Positions 16,487-26,241 are shown, counted from the first letter of the stretch. The stretch: DNA of 40,998 nt from Rhodospirillales bacterium (GCA_012960465.1 DUBF01000025.1:1-40998); one strand, 5' to 3'. Notes: a model not told the origin generated them from the letters alone. Numbers and translations: made by a program.

Positions 16487-17368
16487 ATGTTTATTCAAAC
16501 TGAAGCAATGCCTGATCAATCCCGCATGAAATTTTTCCCAGGTGAGACTGTTCTAACAGCAGGGTCTGCTGAATTTCTTAATGGAGAATCTGCAAAACGC
16601 TCTCCATTAGCAACACGCCTCTTTGAAATTGAGGGTGTTAATACCGTAATGATGTATACCGATTTTATAGCCGTCACCAAAGAAGAGGAATTTGACTGGC
16701 AACTAATGAAGCCATTGATTTTAGGCGCTATAATGGATCATTATACTGCTGGTGATGCAATGATCATTAACGTGGAAGAATCTGAAGCCGACACTGAATT
16801 GGAATCAGCACTCGACGCTCTCTTTGAGCCGCGCGAAGAAGATACAGAATCCGTTAATAAAATCAAAGAGTTAATGGCAGACCGCGTTACGCCAGCTGCA
16901 GAACAAATGGGCGGTGACGTTGTGTACAAAGGTTTTGTTGACGGAATAATTTATGTCGAGTTTGTTGGCCCGACAGAAGGCTTAACTGGTGGCATGACAA
17001 ATATTTTTAGTCATTACATTCCGGAAGTCCGTGCGGTTAAAGACTATCACGATGCAATACCTAAACCAGGTCTTGATACTCCCGACGGCCGCGCCATTCT
17101 CCAGGTCCTTGACGAGCGTATCAATCCATCGATCGCCAGTCATGGAGGTCATATTTCCCTAATAGATGTTAAAGATGACAGGGCTTATGTTCGGCTTGAA
17201 GGTGGATGCCAGGGATGTGGCATGGCAGATGTTACTTTAAAACAAGGTGTTGAAGTTGAGATTAAAAATGTTGTTCCAAATATTATTGCCGTACTTGATG
17301 TAACGGACCACGCTGAAGGATCAAACCCGTACTATTCACCAGGTAAGGGCGGAGCACCAGCTAAATAA
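16487..17368 (+). CDS. Three-domain Nfu-type iron-sulfur carrier
   Basis: Residues 1-95 match the Nfu_N domain of alphaproteobacterial NifU-like proteins (MFIQTEAMPDQ start, LATRLFEIEGVNTVMMYTDF). Residues 120-185 look like the NifU domain that normally follows, but its Cys-x-x-Cys is gone: the site reads FVGPTEGLTGGMTN. A third part, residues 200-280, is a second NifU domain with an intact C241-x-x-C244 (GGCQGCGMADVTLKQG). It ends in EGSNPYY, more like the C-terminal domain of gammaproteobacterial NfuA. Alphaproteobacterial Nfu proteins are usually about 185 residues; this one has 293. Nfu proteins deliver Fe-S clusters to target enzymes. The next gene, 4 bp away, is a radical SAM protein, so a dedicated supply role is plausible. 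Confidence 0.88.
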   Translation: MFIQTEAMPDQSRMKFFPGETVLTAGSAEFLNGESAKRSPLATRLFEIEGVNTVMMYTDFIAVTKEEEFDWQLMKPLILGAIMDHYTAGDAMIINVEESEADTELESALDALFEPREEDTESVNKIKELMADRVTPAAEQMGGDVVYKGFVDGIIYVEFVGPTEGLTGGMTNIFSHYIPEVRAVKDYHDAIPKPGLDTPDGRAILQVLDERINPSIASHGGHISLIDVKDDRAYVRLEGGCQGCGMADVTLKQGVEVEIKNVVPNIIAVLDVTDHAEGSNPYYSPGKGGAPAK

Positions 17369-17372
17369 ATCA

Positions 17373-18764
17373 ATGCAGGTTCTTCTTATTTCGACCTACG
17401 ACCTTGGTCATCAGCCGTTTAGCTTAGCTTCACCCGCAGCAAAACTCACCGCGGTTGGTGCAACAGTCACTTGCAATGATCTAGCAGTAGAAAGTATCAA
17501 GGAAGGTGCTGTTGAGAAAGCAGATATAATTGGACTTTATTTACAAATGCATACAGCAACTAGATTATCGGTTGCCCTACTACCCCGTCTGAAAGAACTA
17601 AATCCAGTTGCTCATATAGTATTCTATGGATTATACGCGCCATTAAACGCCGAGTATTTAAAAACGATTGGCGGAGATAGCTTTATAGGCGGTGAATTTG
17701 AAGATGGGTTAGTTCAAATTTATAATAATTTAATCGATGGAAAAGCGCCCATACTTCTTAATCTAACTTCAACAGAAAATCAAAAATTTAATCAACCCTT
17801 GCGCGATGGGTTACCCAATTTGAGTAATTATGCTCATTTAAACGTTGGTGATGGATCAACAAAAATAGTCGGCTATACGGAAGCTAGCCGTGGTTGTAAA
17901 CATAAATGCCGTCATTGCCCCGTCGTACCAGTTTATCAGGGGCGTTTTCGGGTTATAAGTAGCAATTTGGTTATAGCAGACATTCGCCAGCAAATTGCGC
18001 AGGGTGCTGAACATATCAGCTTTGGTGATCCTGATTTTCTAAACGGGCCTACTCATGCCATAAAAATCATTTCAGCATTACATAATGAATTTCCCCAAAT
18101 TAGTTACGATGCAACCATAAAAGTTGAACATCTTCTAAAACATAAAAAACTCCTTCCAAAACTAAAAGAAACAGGGTGCTTATTCATTACGACAGCGGTA
18201 GAATCTGTTGAGGAAGATATTCTGCAGATTTTAGATAAAGGTCATACCCATGATGACTTCATACAAGTAGCTAAAAATAATAAAGAAATTGGTATTCCGC
18301 TTTCGCCAACATTTGTACCGTTTACACCTTGGACAACTAAACGAGGGTTTCTTCGATTACTGGATACAATTGCAGAACTTGGATTAATTGAGAACGTCGC
18401 TCCCATCCAACTCGCAATCCGATTGCTTATTCCGAACAAATCCTATCTGCTAGATATTCCAGACATTCAGCCTCATCTATTAGGTTATGATCAGGAGGCC
18501 TTAAGTCACCGTTGGCGTAACCTTGATGAAAGCGTTGAAGATCTGTGCAGGGAAATACAAAAAATTGTCGAAACTGGAGCTGCAGATGGTATTTTGCGAG
18601 TTGAAACTTTCAAAACCATTTACGCTACAACGCGCAGAGCCTGTGGGCTAAATGACGATACCTTTCCATATCAACTTCCATTAACAAATATCACCGTACC
18701 CAGCATGAGTGAACCTTGGTTTTGCTGCGCAGAACCAACCCAAGAACAACTTTCACGTCTATAA
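17373..18764 (+). CDS. CCAEP-tail radical SAM protein
   Basis: This 463-residue protein has an N-terminal B12-binding-like Rossmann region (1-120) that lacks the canonical DxHxxG motif. A radical SAM domain follows with C175-x3-C179-x2-C182 (GCKHKCRHC), which binds the [4Fe-4S] cluster that cleaves SAM. SFGDPDFLN near 215 and FITTAVESVEEDIL near 273 are typical core strands. The C-terminus reads PWFCCAEPTQEQLSRL; C451-C452-A-E-P is the tail that, from memory, defines the CUAEP/CCAEP-tail radical SAM family, some members of which carry selenocysteine at the second position. Here both are Cys codons (TGC TGC). Its reaction is unknown to me. It lies between an Nfu carrier (4 bp) and an ATP-grasp gene (1-bp overlap). 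Confidence 0.88.
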   Translation: MQVLLISTYDLGHQPFSLASPAAKLTAVGATVTCNDLAVESIKEGAVEKADIIGLYLQMHTATRLSVALLPRLKELNPVAHIVFYGLYAPLNAEYLKTIGGDSFIGGEFEDGLVQIYNNLIDGKAPILLNLTSTENQKFNQPLRDGLPNLSNYAHLNVGDGSTKIVGYTEASRGCKHKCRHCPVVPVYQGRFRVISSNLVIADIRQQIAQGAEHISFGDPDFLNGPTHAIKIISALHNEFPQISYDATIKVEHLLKHKKLLPKLKETGCLFITTAVESVEEDILQILDKGHTHDDFIQVAKNNKEIGIPLSPTFVPFTPWTTKRGFLRLLDTIAELGLIENVAPIQLAIRLLIPNKSYLLDIPDIQPHLLGYDQEALSHRWRNLDESVEDLCREIQKIVETGAADGILRVETFKTIYATTRRACGLNDDTFPYQLPLTNITVPSMSEPWFCCAEPTQEQLSRL

Positions 18765-20011
18765 TGACGCGTCTCTTACTATTAATACCATCGACGTCCT
18801 ATCGAGTAAGTGATTTTGTTACAGCAGCACATCGATTAGGTATTGACGTAACTGTTGGCTCTAACCAACGTCAAGTCTTAGAACCCCTTAATGAAGCCGG
18901 TTCGATAACCATTGAATTTTCCAATCCAGATGTTGCTGTAGAAGAAATTAAAAAGTTTCATAATTCTTTTCCCATAATAGCAATCGTTGCAGTTGACGAT
19001 GAAACAGGAACCATCGCTTCCAAAGCATCACAAAAATTAGGTTTCAAATGCAATAGTCCTGAAGCCGTTATGGCAACAGGTAACAAGCTTTTATTGCGCC
19101 AGGCACTGAGTAAAGCTGACCTCTCTTTAACAAAATATAACACCCTTAGATTAGATGACGATCCCATCCGAATAGCTAGGAAAATAGATTTTCCATGTGT
19201 CCTCAAGCCCCTTAACCTCGCAGCCAGTCAAGGCGTAATCCGTGCCAACACACGACAAGAGTTTGTTAGAGCATTTGAACGGATTAAATTACTTTTATTA
19301 AATATTGAGAAAAACACTCAAAAAGTAATTCTACCAAAAATTTTAATTGAGGATTATATTGAAGGTGAGGAAGTCGCGCTCGAGGGATTAATGATTGACG
19401 GCAAACTGACAGTGTTAGCGCTTTTTGACAAACCCGATCCATTAGAAGGTCCATACTTCGAAGAAACGATTTATATCACACCCTCTCAAAAACCCCTTGA
19501 GACTCAGGAATCAATTAAGCGTATGGCCGAACAAGCAGCCAGCGCAATCGGACTTGTAGAAGGTCCTGTACATATAGAACTTCGAGTACAACCGAGCGGG
19601 CAATCAAATAATAAAACGGGGCCATGGGTAATTGATATGGCTGCACGCTCAATTGGAGGTCTATGTTCCCGCAGTTTGCAATTTGATGAAGATTTAACGC
19701 TTGAAGATATAATTTTACGTCATGCGATAAATGAGCCAATAGAAGTAAATCGGGAGGCTAAAGCATCTGGGGTAATGATGATCCCTATTCCAAAAGCTGG
19801 CACCCTAGAACGTATTGATGGCACCCTGGAAGCACAAGCTGTTAACGGAATTACCAATATTACGATTAGTATGACGATAGGTGAAAAATTAATACCCTTA
19901 CCTGATGGAAACAAATATTTAGGTTTCATTTTCGCAAAAGCTGATCAACCAGAAGACGTCGAGACAGCTCTTCGTTCAGCGCACTCGAAACTTAGTTTTA
20001 GGATCAGCTAA
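18764..20011 (+). CDS. ATP-grasp domain protein
   Basis: The 415-residue protein has a carbamoyl-phosphate-synthase-like ATP-grasp fold. It starts with a PreATP-grasp Rossmann part ([19 protein letters not shown]). [20 protein letters not shown] near residue 144 is the ATP-binding strand-loop. [20 protein letters not shown] near 191 and [20 protein letters not shown] near 289 supply the Mg-binding region. Family members ligate a carboxylate to an amine or thiol through an acyl-phosphate. The ATG is chosen because TAATG overlaps the radical SAM stop; a longer frame from 18716 would run inside that gene. The substrate is unknown. Coupling to the radical SAM gene implies one pathway. Its 3' end overlaps the convergent ltaE stop by 4 bp. 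Confidence 0.86.
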   Translation: MTRLLLLIPSTSYRVSDFVTAAHRLGIDVTVGSNQRQVLEPLNEAGSITIEFSNPDVAVEEIKKFHNSFPIIAIVAVDDETGTIASKASQKLGFKCNSPEAVMATGNKLLLRQALSKADLSLTKYNTLRLDDDPIRIARKIDFPCVLKPLNLAASQGVIRANTRQEFVRAFERIKLLLLNIEKNTQKVILPKILIEDYIEGEEVALEGLMIDGKLTVLALFDKPDPLEGPYFEETIYITPSQKPLETQESIKRMAEQAASAIGLVEGPVHIELRVQPSGQSNNKTGPWVIDMAARSIGGLCSRSLQFDEDLTLEDIILRHAINEPIEVNREAKASGVMMIPIPKAGTLERIDGTLEAQAVNGITNITISMTIGEKLIPLPDGNKYLGFIFAKADQPEDVETALRSAHSKLSFRIS

Positions 20012-21045
20012 CTGCAGATTTTTGCGAATATATCTGCAGCCCGATTAATACCGGCTTCATCCACATCTAAGTGCGTAACTGCTCGCATACTATCAGGACC
20101 CATGGCACCAATTCGTACACCATTCAATAATAATTGCTCCGAAATCTCAGACGCCGATACCTTTAAATTAGCAACATTAATTATCAAAATGTTAGTTTCC
20201 ACCGTCATTGGATCAATTTTTATACCAGGAATTTGGGCCAATCTATTAGCTAAATTTTTAGCATTTAAGTGGTCTACCTCCAAACGTTCCACATTATGAT
20301 CAAGCGCGTATAATCCAGCTGCCGCTAAAATTCCCGATTGCCTCATTGATCCGCCAAGACGTTGTTTCCAAGGCCATGCCTGGTCAATAAAACCCTTGCT
20401 ACCCGCAATCACACCACCAACCGGGCACCCCAGTCCTTTTGAAAGATCAATCCACACGGTATCGACGGTCGCCGCATAGTCCGCCGCCGACACTCCACTA
20501 GCGACCACCGCATTCAGTAACCGGGCACCATCCATATGCGTGACAAGATTATGTTCAACGGATAGTGCCTGAAATGATTTCAAAACGTCCAGAGGCCATA
20601 TGCTGCCGCCGCCAAGATTAGCAGTTTGCTCAACAGAAATCATCTTCGATGACGGCGCATGCCTAAAACCAGCGCGTATCGCATCTCTTGCCTGATCAAG
20701 ACTAAATTGCCCCCTCAGACCCTCCAATGGCCTAATCATCGCACGGGCAATAACTGCGGCTCCACCAGCTTCAAAATTAATAATATGAGCAGTTTTATCA
20801 GCAATTATCTCATCGCCCGGTTGACACTGAACGGCAATGGCTATTTGGTTACACATAGTGCCTGATGGAACGAATAATGCGGCCTCCTTTCCAAGGAGGC
20901 TTGCAACACGTTCCTGAAGTTCAATAGTCGTAGGATCCTCGCCTGCCTGCTCATCTCCCATTTCAGCAGCAATCATTGCATTAAGCATTGGCTTGCTAGG
21001 TCTCGTTTTCGTATCGCTGAATAAGTCTATAGTTGGAATGCTCAT
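20008..21045 (-). CDS. ltaE: Low-specificity L-threonine aldolase
   Basis: This PLP enzyme of 345 residues cleaves L-threonine or L-allo-threonine to glycine and acetaldehyde. The signature parts are [19 protein letters not shown] at the start, [19 protein letters not shown] near residue 31, [12 protein letters not shown] near 58, [11 protein letters not shown] near 168 and the lysine loop [14 protein letters not shown] near 197. Length and motifs are typical. It runs tail-to-tail into the ATP-grasp gene with a 4-bp overlap of coding ends. It might supply glycine, but a role with that operon is not indicated by orientation. Upstream (21046-21247) is an AT-rich gap with nothing recognised. Confidence 0.93.
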   Translation of the reverse strand: MSIPTIDLFSDTKTRPSKPMLNAMIAAEMGDEQAGEDPTTIELQERVASLLGKEAALFVPSGTMCNQIAIAVQCQPGDEIIADKTAHIINFEAGGAAVIARAMIRPLEGLRGQFSLDQARDAIRAGFRHAPSSKMISVEQTANLGGGSIWPLDVLKSFQALSVEHNLVTHMDGARLLNAVVASGVSAADYAATVDTVWIDLSKGLGCPVGGVIAGSKGFIDQAWPWKQRLGGSMRQSGILAAAGLYALDHNVERLEVDHLNAKNLANRLAQIPGIKIDPMTVETNILIINVANLKVSASEISEQLLLNGVRIGAMGPDSMRAVTHLDVDEAGINRAADIFAKICS

Positions 21046-21247
21046 ATTTTTTCCGAATAAATTATATGTTATCTGGTTTCGTCTGATTTAGATACTACGT
21101 CCATGAATTAAAATATTGGATTTAATTTAAATGACGTTCTAATTTCTGATCTTCAAAATTTTAAGAATATAAAATATAACTGTCTCTTATTCAAAGTTTT
21201 GCGGTAGTAATTTATATTATACTTTATGCAAGATGTTACAAATAGCC

Positions 21248-21877
21248 TTAACCTTTGCGTTCGACCCAATTTATATAATGCCATAGTAAACGTGCTGCAA
21301 CGCTGCGCCACGGCCTCCAGGCCTCGCCAATTTTCATCAACTTTTTGCGATTAGGATACTCGTTCAAACCTTTTAAGTGCGTATAACCTTTAACTATACC
21401 TAGATCATCAACGGGCCATAAATCAGGCCGACGTAGTGCAAATAGCAAATATACTTCAGCAGACCACCGTCCAATTCCCTTTAGTTTAATCATTTCTTCA
21501 ATCGCCGCTTCATCAACCATGCAGGCAATCCTTCGAAAACTAAATTCACCACTCTCAATTGCCCTAGCAATGCCAAGTGCATATCCCACTTTAGGTGTAC
21601 TCAAACCTGCAGATCGCAATCTATCGGCACCTATTTTAAGCGCAGTTTTATGTGTCATTGGGCTCTCAATTGCCGCCAGACGTTCACTAATGGCATGCGC
21701 AGCTGAAGTTGAAATTTGCTGACCGCATATAATTTTAAGGATAGCATTATAACCTGGAGTTCGTGATCTCAGGCCCGGCAAGCCAATTTCATCAACAATA
21801 CGCGCTAAATCCTTATCGCGCTTGCAAAGCTCTCGTGCTCCTTCAGACAAAGTCGATTTTGTAATTTTTACTGGCAT
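21248..21877 (-). CDS. DNA-3-methyladenine glycosylase II (AlkA-like)
   Basis: This 209-residue base-excision repair enzyme has the HhH-GPD fold. The helix-hairpin-helix is LKGIGRWSAEVYLLFALRRP near residue 133. The catalytic aspartate lies in WPVDDLGIVKGY near 154, and KIICGQQISTSAAHAISERL near 47 is the usual N-terminal signature of the short AlkA-like proteins. It removes alkylated purines. There is no AraC/Ada fusion, and the length is that of the single-domain bacterial form. It is divergent from gloB across 118 bp. Confidence 0.9.
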   Translation of the reverse strand: MPVKITKSTLSEGARELCKRDKDLARIVDEIGLPGLRSRTPGYNAILKIICGQQISTSAAHAISERLAAIESPMTHKTALKIGADRLRSAGLSTPKVGYALGIARAIESGEFSFRRIACMVDEAAIEEMIKLKGIGRWSAEVYLLFALRRPDLWPVDDLGIVKGYTHLKGLNEYPNRKKLMKIGEAWRPWRSVAARLLWHYINWVERKG

Positions 21878-21995
21878 AGAATGAGAATAAACTTAGAGAA
21901 TAAATAGAACAACGCTTAAAAATAGATTACAATAATAATTAATTCGTTATAACACGATATTTTAAATTTTAATTATTTCTGATCTGGAGATTGCC

Positions 21996-22787
21996 GTGCT
22001 TGTCGAACAAATATGGACCGCAAACAACTATCGCAATTTCAATTATCTCATCGCTTGCCCTGAAACGGGCGAAGCATTGGCTATCGACCCCTTGGACTCT
22101 GAGAAATGTTTAAATACAGCTAGAGCAAAAGGATGGGAGATTACACAAATACTCAATACACACCATCACCATGATCATATTGATGGTAACCAAGCCGTTG
22201 TTAATGCAACGGGTGCAAAGGTTATTGCTCACGCTCAAGCAAATGATCAAATTCCAGGGATGGATATTGGGCTCAAGGCCGGCGATATCGTTAAAGTTGG
22301 GAAATCAGTAGAACTTGAAGCATTGGATACGCCCGGCCACACTATGAGCCATATTTGTCTTCTTTCTCAAACAGAAATTCCCGCCCTTTTTGCCGGTGAC
22401 ACAATGTTTAATGCAGGTGCTGGTAATTGCAAAGGTGGGGGCCATCCCGATGCACTCTATTCAACCTTCAGCGCACAACTTGCTCGATTGCCAGATCATA
22501 CCTCAATTTATCCCGGTCACGATTATCTAGTTAATAATCTCGAATTCACGTTGGATCGAGAACCTGATAATGAAAAAGCAAAGGAGCTTCTATCAAGCCT
22601 AGAAGGCTATGATCCTAACCAACCAATGGTAACCAACCTCGGCTTGGAAAAAGAAGTGAACACCTTTTTTCGTTTAGATAGCGAAAGTATTATTTCTCAA
22701 CTTAGAAATAAATTTTCGGACTTACCAGAAAATTTAGATGAAAAAACGATATTTATAAAACTACGCGAACTTAGAAATGACTGGTAA
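21996..22787 (+). CDS. gloB: Hydroxyacylglutathione hydrolase (glyoxalase II)
   Basis: This metallo-beta-lactamase-fold enzyme hydrolyses S-lactoylglutathione to lactate and glutathione, the second step of methylglyoxal detoxification. The metal motif THHHHDH occupies residues 55-61. LDTPGHTMSHICLL near 110, FAGDTMFNAGAGNCKGG near 131 and YPGHDYLVNNLEFTL near 172 complete the binuclear site and substrate region. The 263-residue length is normal. The start is a GTG with TGGAG 8 bp upstream. The expected glyoxalase I is not adjacent; a VOC protein of possibly related type lies at 36201. Confidence 0.94.
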   Translation: MLVEQIWTANNYRNFNYLIACPETGEALAIDPLDSEKCLNTARAKGWEITQILNTHHHHDHIDGNQAVVNATGAKVIAHAQANDQIPGMDIGLKAGDIVKVGKSVELEALDTPGHTMSHICLLSQTEIPALFAGDTMFNAGAGNCKGGGHPDALYSTFSAQLARLPDHTSIYPGHDYLVNNLEFTLDREPDNEKAKELLSSLEGYDPNQPMVTNLGLEKEVNTFFRLDSESIISQLRNKFSDLPENLDEKTIFIKLRELRNDW

Positions 22788-22802
22788 AACTTATTCCGCA
22801 GG

Positions 22803-24035
22803 TTAGTAAATTATCTTACCCCTTGCAAAACGTCCAGCAGCCAAGGCTGTTATAATTGTTAAACCCATAAATATTGCTGCACCATAATATATCCAAGTAA
22901 TCTGTCCAGAATCCATAATTCTACCAAAAATTAGCGGGCCTATTATACCTGCAAATCCAAAACCAGAATTAACAAAACCAAAAGCCTTACCTGCATTGCC
23001 TTTAGGGGTAACAGCACGAACCAGAACATCTCTAGAAGGCATAACTATACCCATCATAAATCCTGCTATAGCTAATGCGGCGGCTGCAAATATAAAAGGT
23101 AAAGCTTTCAGTGCCACAACACATATCATAATAATACCTATCAAGTAACCAACTGTCGCAACCATGTCGAGCCGGGTTACTTTATCTGCGATATATCCGC
23201 CAGCTAAGATACCTATGGATATGGTTACCATATAGACAAATAAAACCTGGTTCGCAGCCGAAACGTCCGCCTCATACATTACCGGTAAAGCCGAGGGTGA
23301 AAACTGTTGAATCCCGGACCCAGCAAGGGCTACTGCGACATAAAAGAAAAATAATATTAAAATAGGTGGAAATTTTATAAATTCCAATACACCCATAACT
23401 TGAGCTGGTTTTCCTGAAGGCGCTAGAACTTGGTCTAAATGAGATCTTTTTTTCTCACCAATCAACAGATCTTTATTGGATATCAGAACTAAAGTCATAA
23501 TCACCCCCAAGCATCCAACAGAAATCAACGCGAAATGCCAATTCCAAAATACTCGAAATGCATCAACCACAATAGGTGCTGCGGCAAATCCAGCAAACCC
23601 TGCAAACGCATGAAAAGCATAGGCACGCCCCGATCTTTCTGGAGCTACAGAGGCCGTTAGAACAACAAAGTTTGCTGGATGAAAAACACTATCCCCTAAA
23701 CCGGCCATTAAAGCTAATCCAACCATAACCCAGTAAACCGGCATCAAGCCCATGAGTACGAAAGCTACCGATACTGTCAAGATACCGCAAATCAAGATCC
23801 ATCTTGGACCATATTTATCGGCGAACACTCCCATTGGATATTGACCAACAAAAGATCCAACTGCATATACTGAGACCATCATGCCAAGTTGGGTGAAGGT
23901 GATGTTTAGATCTTCTTTGATTGTTAAAAACAAAGGAGGCAGGGTCAGTATAAAAAAATGCGAGAAAAAATGAGCAGCTGAAACTAAATTAATAACTTTG
24001 CGTTCTTTGCGCAATATGCCCACTTGGTTTTCCAT
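22803..24035 (-). CDS. MFS transporter, Fsr-like
   Basis: The 410-residue protein has about twelve membrane segments. SAAHFFSHFFILTLPPLFL at residues 19-37, VFADKYGPRWILICG near 75 (motif A) and GLGDSVFHPANFVVL near 114 resemble the fosmidomycin-resistance (Fsr) branch of the MFS. The substrate cannot be fixed from sequence. It converges on gloB with a 15-bp gap between stops. Upstream on the same strand is the remnant of another gene (24053-24241), so its promoter may have been rearranged. Confidence 0.82.
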   Translation of the reverse strand: MENQVGILRKERKVINLVSAAHFFSHFFILTLPPLFLTIKEDLNITFTQLGMMVSVYAVGSFVGQYPMGVFADKYGPRWILICGILTVSVAFVLMGLMPVYWVMVGLALMAGLGDSVFHPANFVVLTASVAPERSGRAYAFHAFAGFAGFAAAPIVVDAFRVFWNWHFALISVGCLGVIMTLVLISNKDLLIGEKKRSHLDQVLAPSGKPAQVMGVLEFIKFPPILILFFFYVAVALAGSGIQQFSPSALPVMYEADVSAANQVLFVYMVTISIGILAGGYIADKVTRLDMVATVGYLIGIIMICVVALKALPFIFAAAALAIAGFMMGIVMPSRDVLVRAVTPKGNAGKAFGFVNSGFGFAGIIGPLIFGRIMDSGQITWIYYGAAIFMGLTIITALAAGRFARGKIIY

Positions 24036-24052
24036 AGATAGTATATTTCCGA

Positions 24053-24241
24053 TTAACTAGTAAGTTCTAAAATATCTAATCCTCTATCACGATCAAGTAA
24101 ATATAGAATACCCCTATCGTCAACCTCTACATCATTACTTTGCGGCGCTGTATTACCGTTGCGTAGTTTGAGTATAAAATGCTCCATCTCTTCTGGTTGT
24201 GCAGGATTGGCAAACTCAACAACACGAAGGCCGCCAGCAAA
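24053..24241 (-). pseudogene. C-terminal stump of an LVIVD-repeat-like protein
   Basis: The minus strand codes 62 residues and a stop with no start codon. They include GGLRVVEFANPAQPEEMEHF and, further on, QSNDVEVDDRGILYLLDRDR and GLDILEL. This matches, from memory, the C-terminus of large secreted LVIVD-repeat (beta-propeller-like) proteins, where a phrase like NDVFVDDRGLIY.TDR..GLDILE is conserved. The frame is cut off 5 bp after the stop of the TPR/GT41 gene, so the 5' part was lost, probably when that gene arrived. The sequence is well preserved, so the truncation may be recent, or this end may still be translated. Confidence 0.65.
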
Positions 24242-24246
24242 CTATA

Positions 24247-26241
24247 CTATTTTCTAACAGATTTAAAAAACAACTCAAATTCTTCAATTACGCTAGAGTT
24301 TTCAAAAAGCACCTTGTTTGATGACTTTATACGCCGGGACACCTCATCGCGATGCCCCTTATTCAATCCAAGTTTTAAGGCAATTTTTACATACTGTTCG
24401 AGATTGTTAGCAATACATGTATCAATACCCATCATCCTGTACATACCGGCAGTGACCCTTCCACGCATAAATTCTCCATCATGAGTGACTACCGGTTTAG
24501 CAAGCGCGAAAGCCTCAAATGACGTATTACCTCCACTAAAATGCGGCGTATCCAAAATAATGTCTGCAGCATTCTGAAGTGCAATAAAATTCTCAGGGGT
24601 TTGACGAGTAATAACTTTTATCCTAGAGCACACCTCTGGGATACTTTTTCCCCAACGCTGTTGAACATGCTCGGTCCAATCGCTAACGGCTCCCTCGACA
24701 ACCATAATCATCGCATTTTTATCAGCCCTTAATATTTCACCAAATATAAAATCCAAGTCTGGGTGATGTTTAAGTGGACTTTGTGGGCAGAGATATAAAG
24801 TTATATCTGACGGGCATCCAAATTCACTTTTAGTTTTACCATCACTTGAAATATCAATCGGATAATAATATGTGGGTAAAACGTTTAATTTATAAAGTGT
24901 TTCGCTATAATGTTTTTCAGCTCCGTCAGCCTCAATCAAATCACTAGAAATAAAATAATCCATATTTGGAATTCCGGTTGTATCTGGGTGCCCCCATGTT
25001 ACGCATTGCACCGGCGCAAGTCGGGCAAAAGCAAGAAAATAAGTTCGAATATCCATCCCAAGATCAGCATAGAACAAAATATCGAGTTTTTCTGCTGCTA
25101 TGGTTTTCTGAGCCTCGAAAATATCATCGGGAAAAACAATAACTTTATCGGCAATACCTTGGATGCTGCGTGCAATTGGATCGTCATGTTCGCGCGGTGT
25201 CAAAACAGTTACTTCAAATTCATCTTTCGGAATATTCTGTATCAATCCCCACATTAAACGCCCAATTGAATGGCGTCGAAAATAAGCTGATATAAAACCA
25301 ATTTTTATCTTTCCATCTCGGTCTGCAGAAAACTCACAATGCGGCGCGATGAAATCTAACGCTGGACAGGCTCTTAACATTATCTTCGCAGTTTTTTCTT
25401 GTAAGGCCCTATTTGACATAGCTTGGTAGGCTAAAAAAAAATTTGTAGTAGCAATCTCTAATGCAGGATCTACAACCACCAACCTTTTTTCCAATATTAA
25501 CGCTAATTCTCTCTCAAATCTTTGACGAACATCTTTGATATGAAATTGATCACGGTAAACCACAGGCAAAGTTATTGCTTGTTTTATCCGCAGGCCAGAG
25601 AAATGTTGGTTATCTAAAACCTGCTTGTAGGTCTCAATAGCCTTAAGATCTTCTCCTTGTCTGCGATAAGTATTAGCCAAATTAATAAATGCCTGATCAG
25701 TCAGTTGCTTATTTTTAGAACTGACCGTAGATGCTGTTCGAAAACAAATTATGGATTTTTCAAGTGAACCTTTATCAAAATAGATATTACCCATATTAAC
25801 CAAGGCATCTTGACGCCCCGGATTGAGTGACAACAAGTGCTCATATGTTTTTAGCGCCACATCTGGTTTTCCTATTTGTTTGTAAAGTTTCGCAAGATTG
25901 TAGTAAGCCTCACCGAACGTGTCATCGATTCTGATCGAATGTTTATAACATTCTTCTGCCTGGCCATTCCTTCCTAAATCTTGCAGAATCACTCCCAAAT
26001 TAACTCTATATGGCGCTAGATCAGGGCGAAGATCTATCGCTCGTTGCAAATACTTAACAGCTTCTTCAGGCTCACCACTTTGAGCCAAAGCTGTTCCTAA
26101 CAAATTGAGTGCATCTGGATGATCAGGATTTACCGTTAAAATTTCGACATATATCTTTTTAGCTTCCGCAAACCGCCTGGCATTATGATGCTCCTGTGCT
26201 TGGGAAAAAAATATATCAATATGTTTTTTAGGTTTACTCAT
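24247..26241 (-). CDS. TPR repeat protein with O-GlcNAc transferase-like (GT41) domain
   Basis: The 664-residue protein begins with about six tetratricopeptide repeats (residues 10-220), for example PDHPDALNLLGTALAQSGEP and DTFGEAYYNLAKLYKQIGKP. The C-terminal half is a GT41/SPINDLY-type GT-B domain: IKIGFISAYFRRHSIGRLMW near residue 313, APVQCVTWGHPDTTGIPNMD near 409, LYLCPQSPLKHHPDLDFIFG near 480 and LDTPHFSGGNTSFEAFALAK near 565. Bacterial members O-glycosylate proteins or act on sugars; targets are unknown. It begins 31 bp after the thiSG stop in the same direction. The gene appears intact. Confidence 0.88.
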   Translation of the reverse strand: MSKPKKHIDIFFSQAQEHHNARRFAEAKKIYVEILTVNPDHPDALNLLGTALAQSGEPEEAVKYLQRAIDLRPDLAPYRVNLGVILQDLGRNGQAEECYKHSIRIDDTFGEAYYNLAKLYKQIGKPDVALKTYEHLLSLNPGRQDALVNMGNIYFDKGSLEKSIICFRTASTVSSKNKQLTDQAFINLANTYRRQGEDLKAIETYKQVLDNQHFSGLRIKQAITLPVVYRDQFHIKDVRQRFERELALILEKRLVVVDPALEIATTNFFLAYQAMSNRALQEKTAKIMLRACPALDFIAPHCEFSADRDGKIKIGFISAYFRRHSIGRLMWGLIQNIPKDEFEVTVLTPREHDDPIARSIQGIADKVIVFPDDIFEAQKTIAAEKLDILFYADLGMDIRTYFLAFARLAPVQCVTWGHPDTTGIPNMDYFISSDLIEADGAEKHYSETLYKLNVLPTYYYPIDISSDGKTKSEFGCPSDITLYLCPQSPLKHHPDLDFIFGEILRADKNAMIMVVEGAVSDWTEHVQQRWGKSIPEVCSRIKVITRQTPENFIALQNAADIILDTPHFSGGNTSFEAFALAKPVVTHDGEFMRGRVTAGMYRMMGIDTCIANNLEQYVKIALKLGLNKGHRDEVSRRIKSSNKVLFENSSVIEEFELFFKSVRK

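Noticed and set aside
18716-18763. Upstream extension of the ATP-grasp protein
   Set aside because: It would be read out of frame inside the CCAEP tail of the radical SAM gene; the TAATG overlap gives a better start.
18714-18764. Selenocysteine in the radical SAM tail
   Set aside because: The tail codons are TGC TGC GCA GAA CCA, so both positions are cysteine; no in-frame TGA occurs there.
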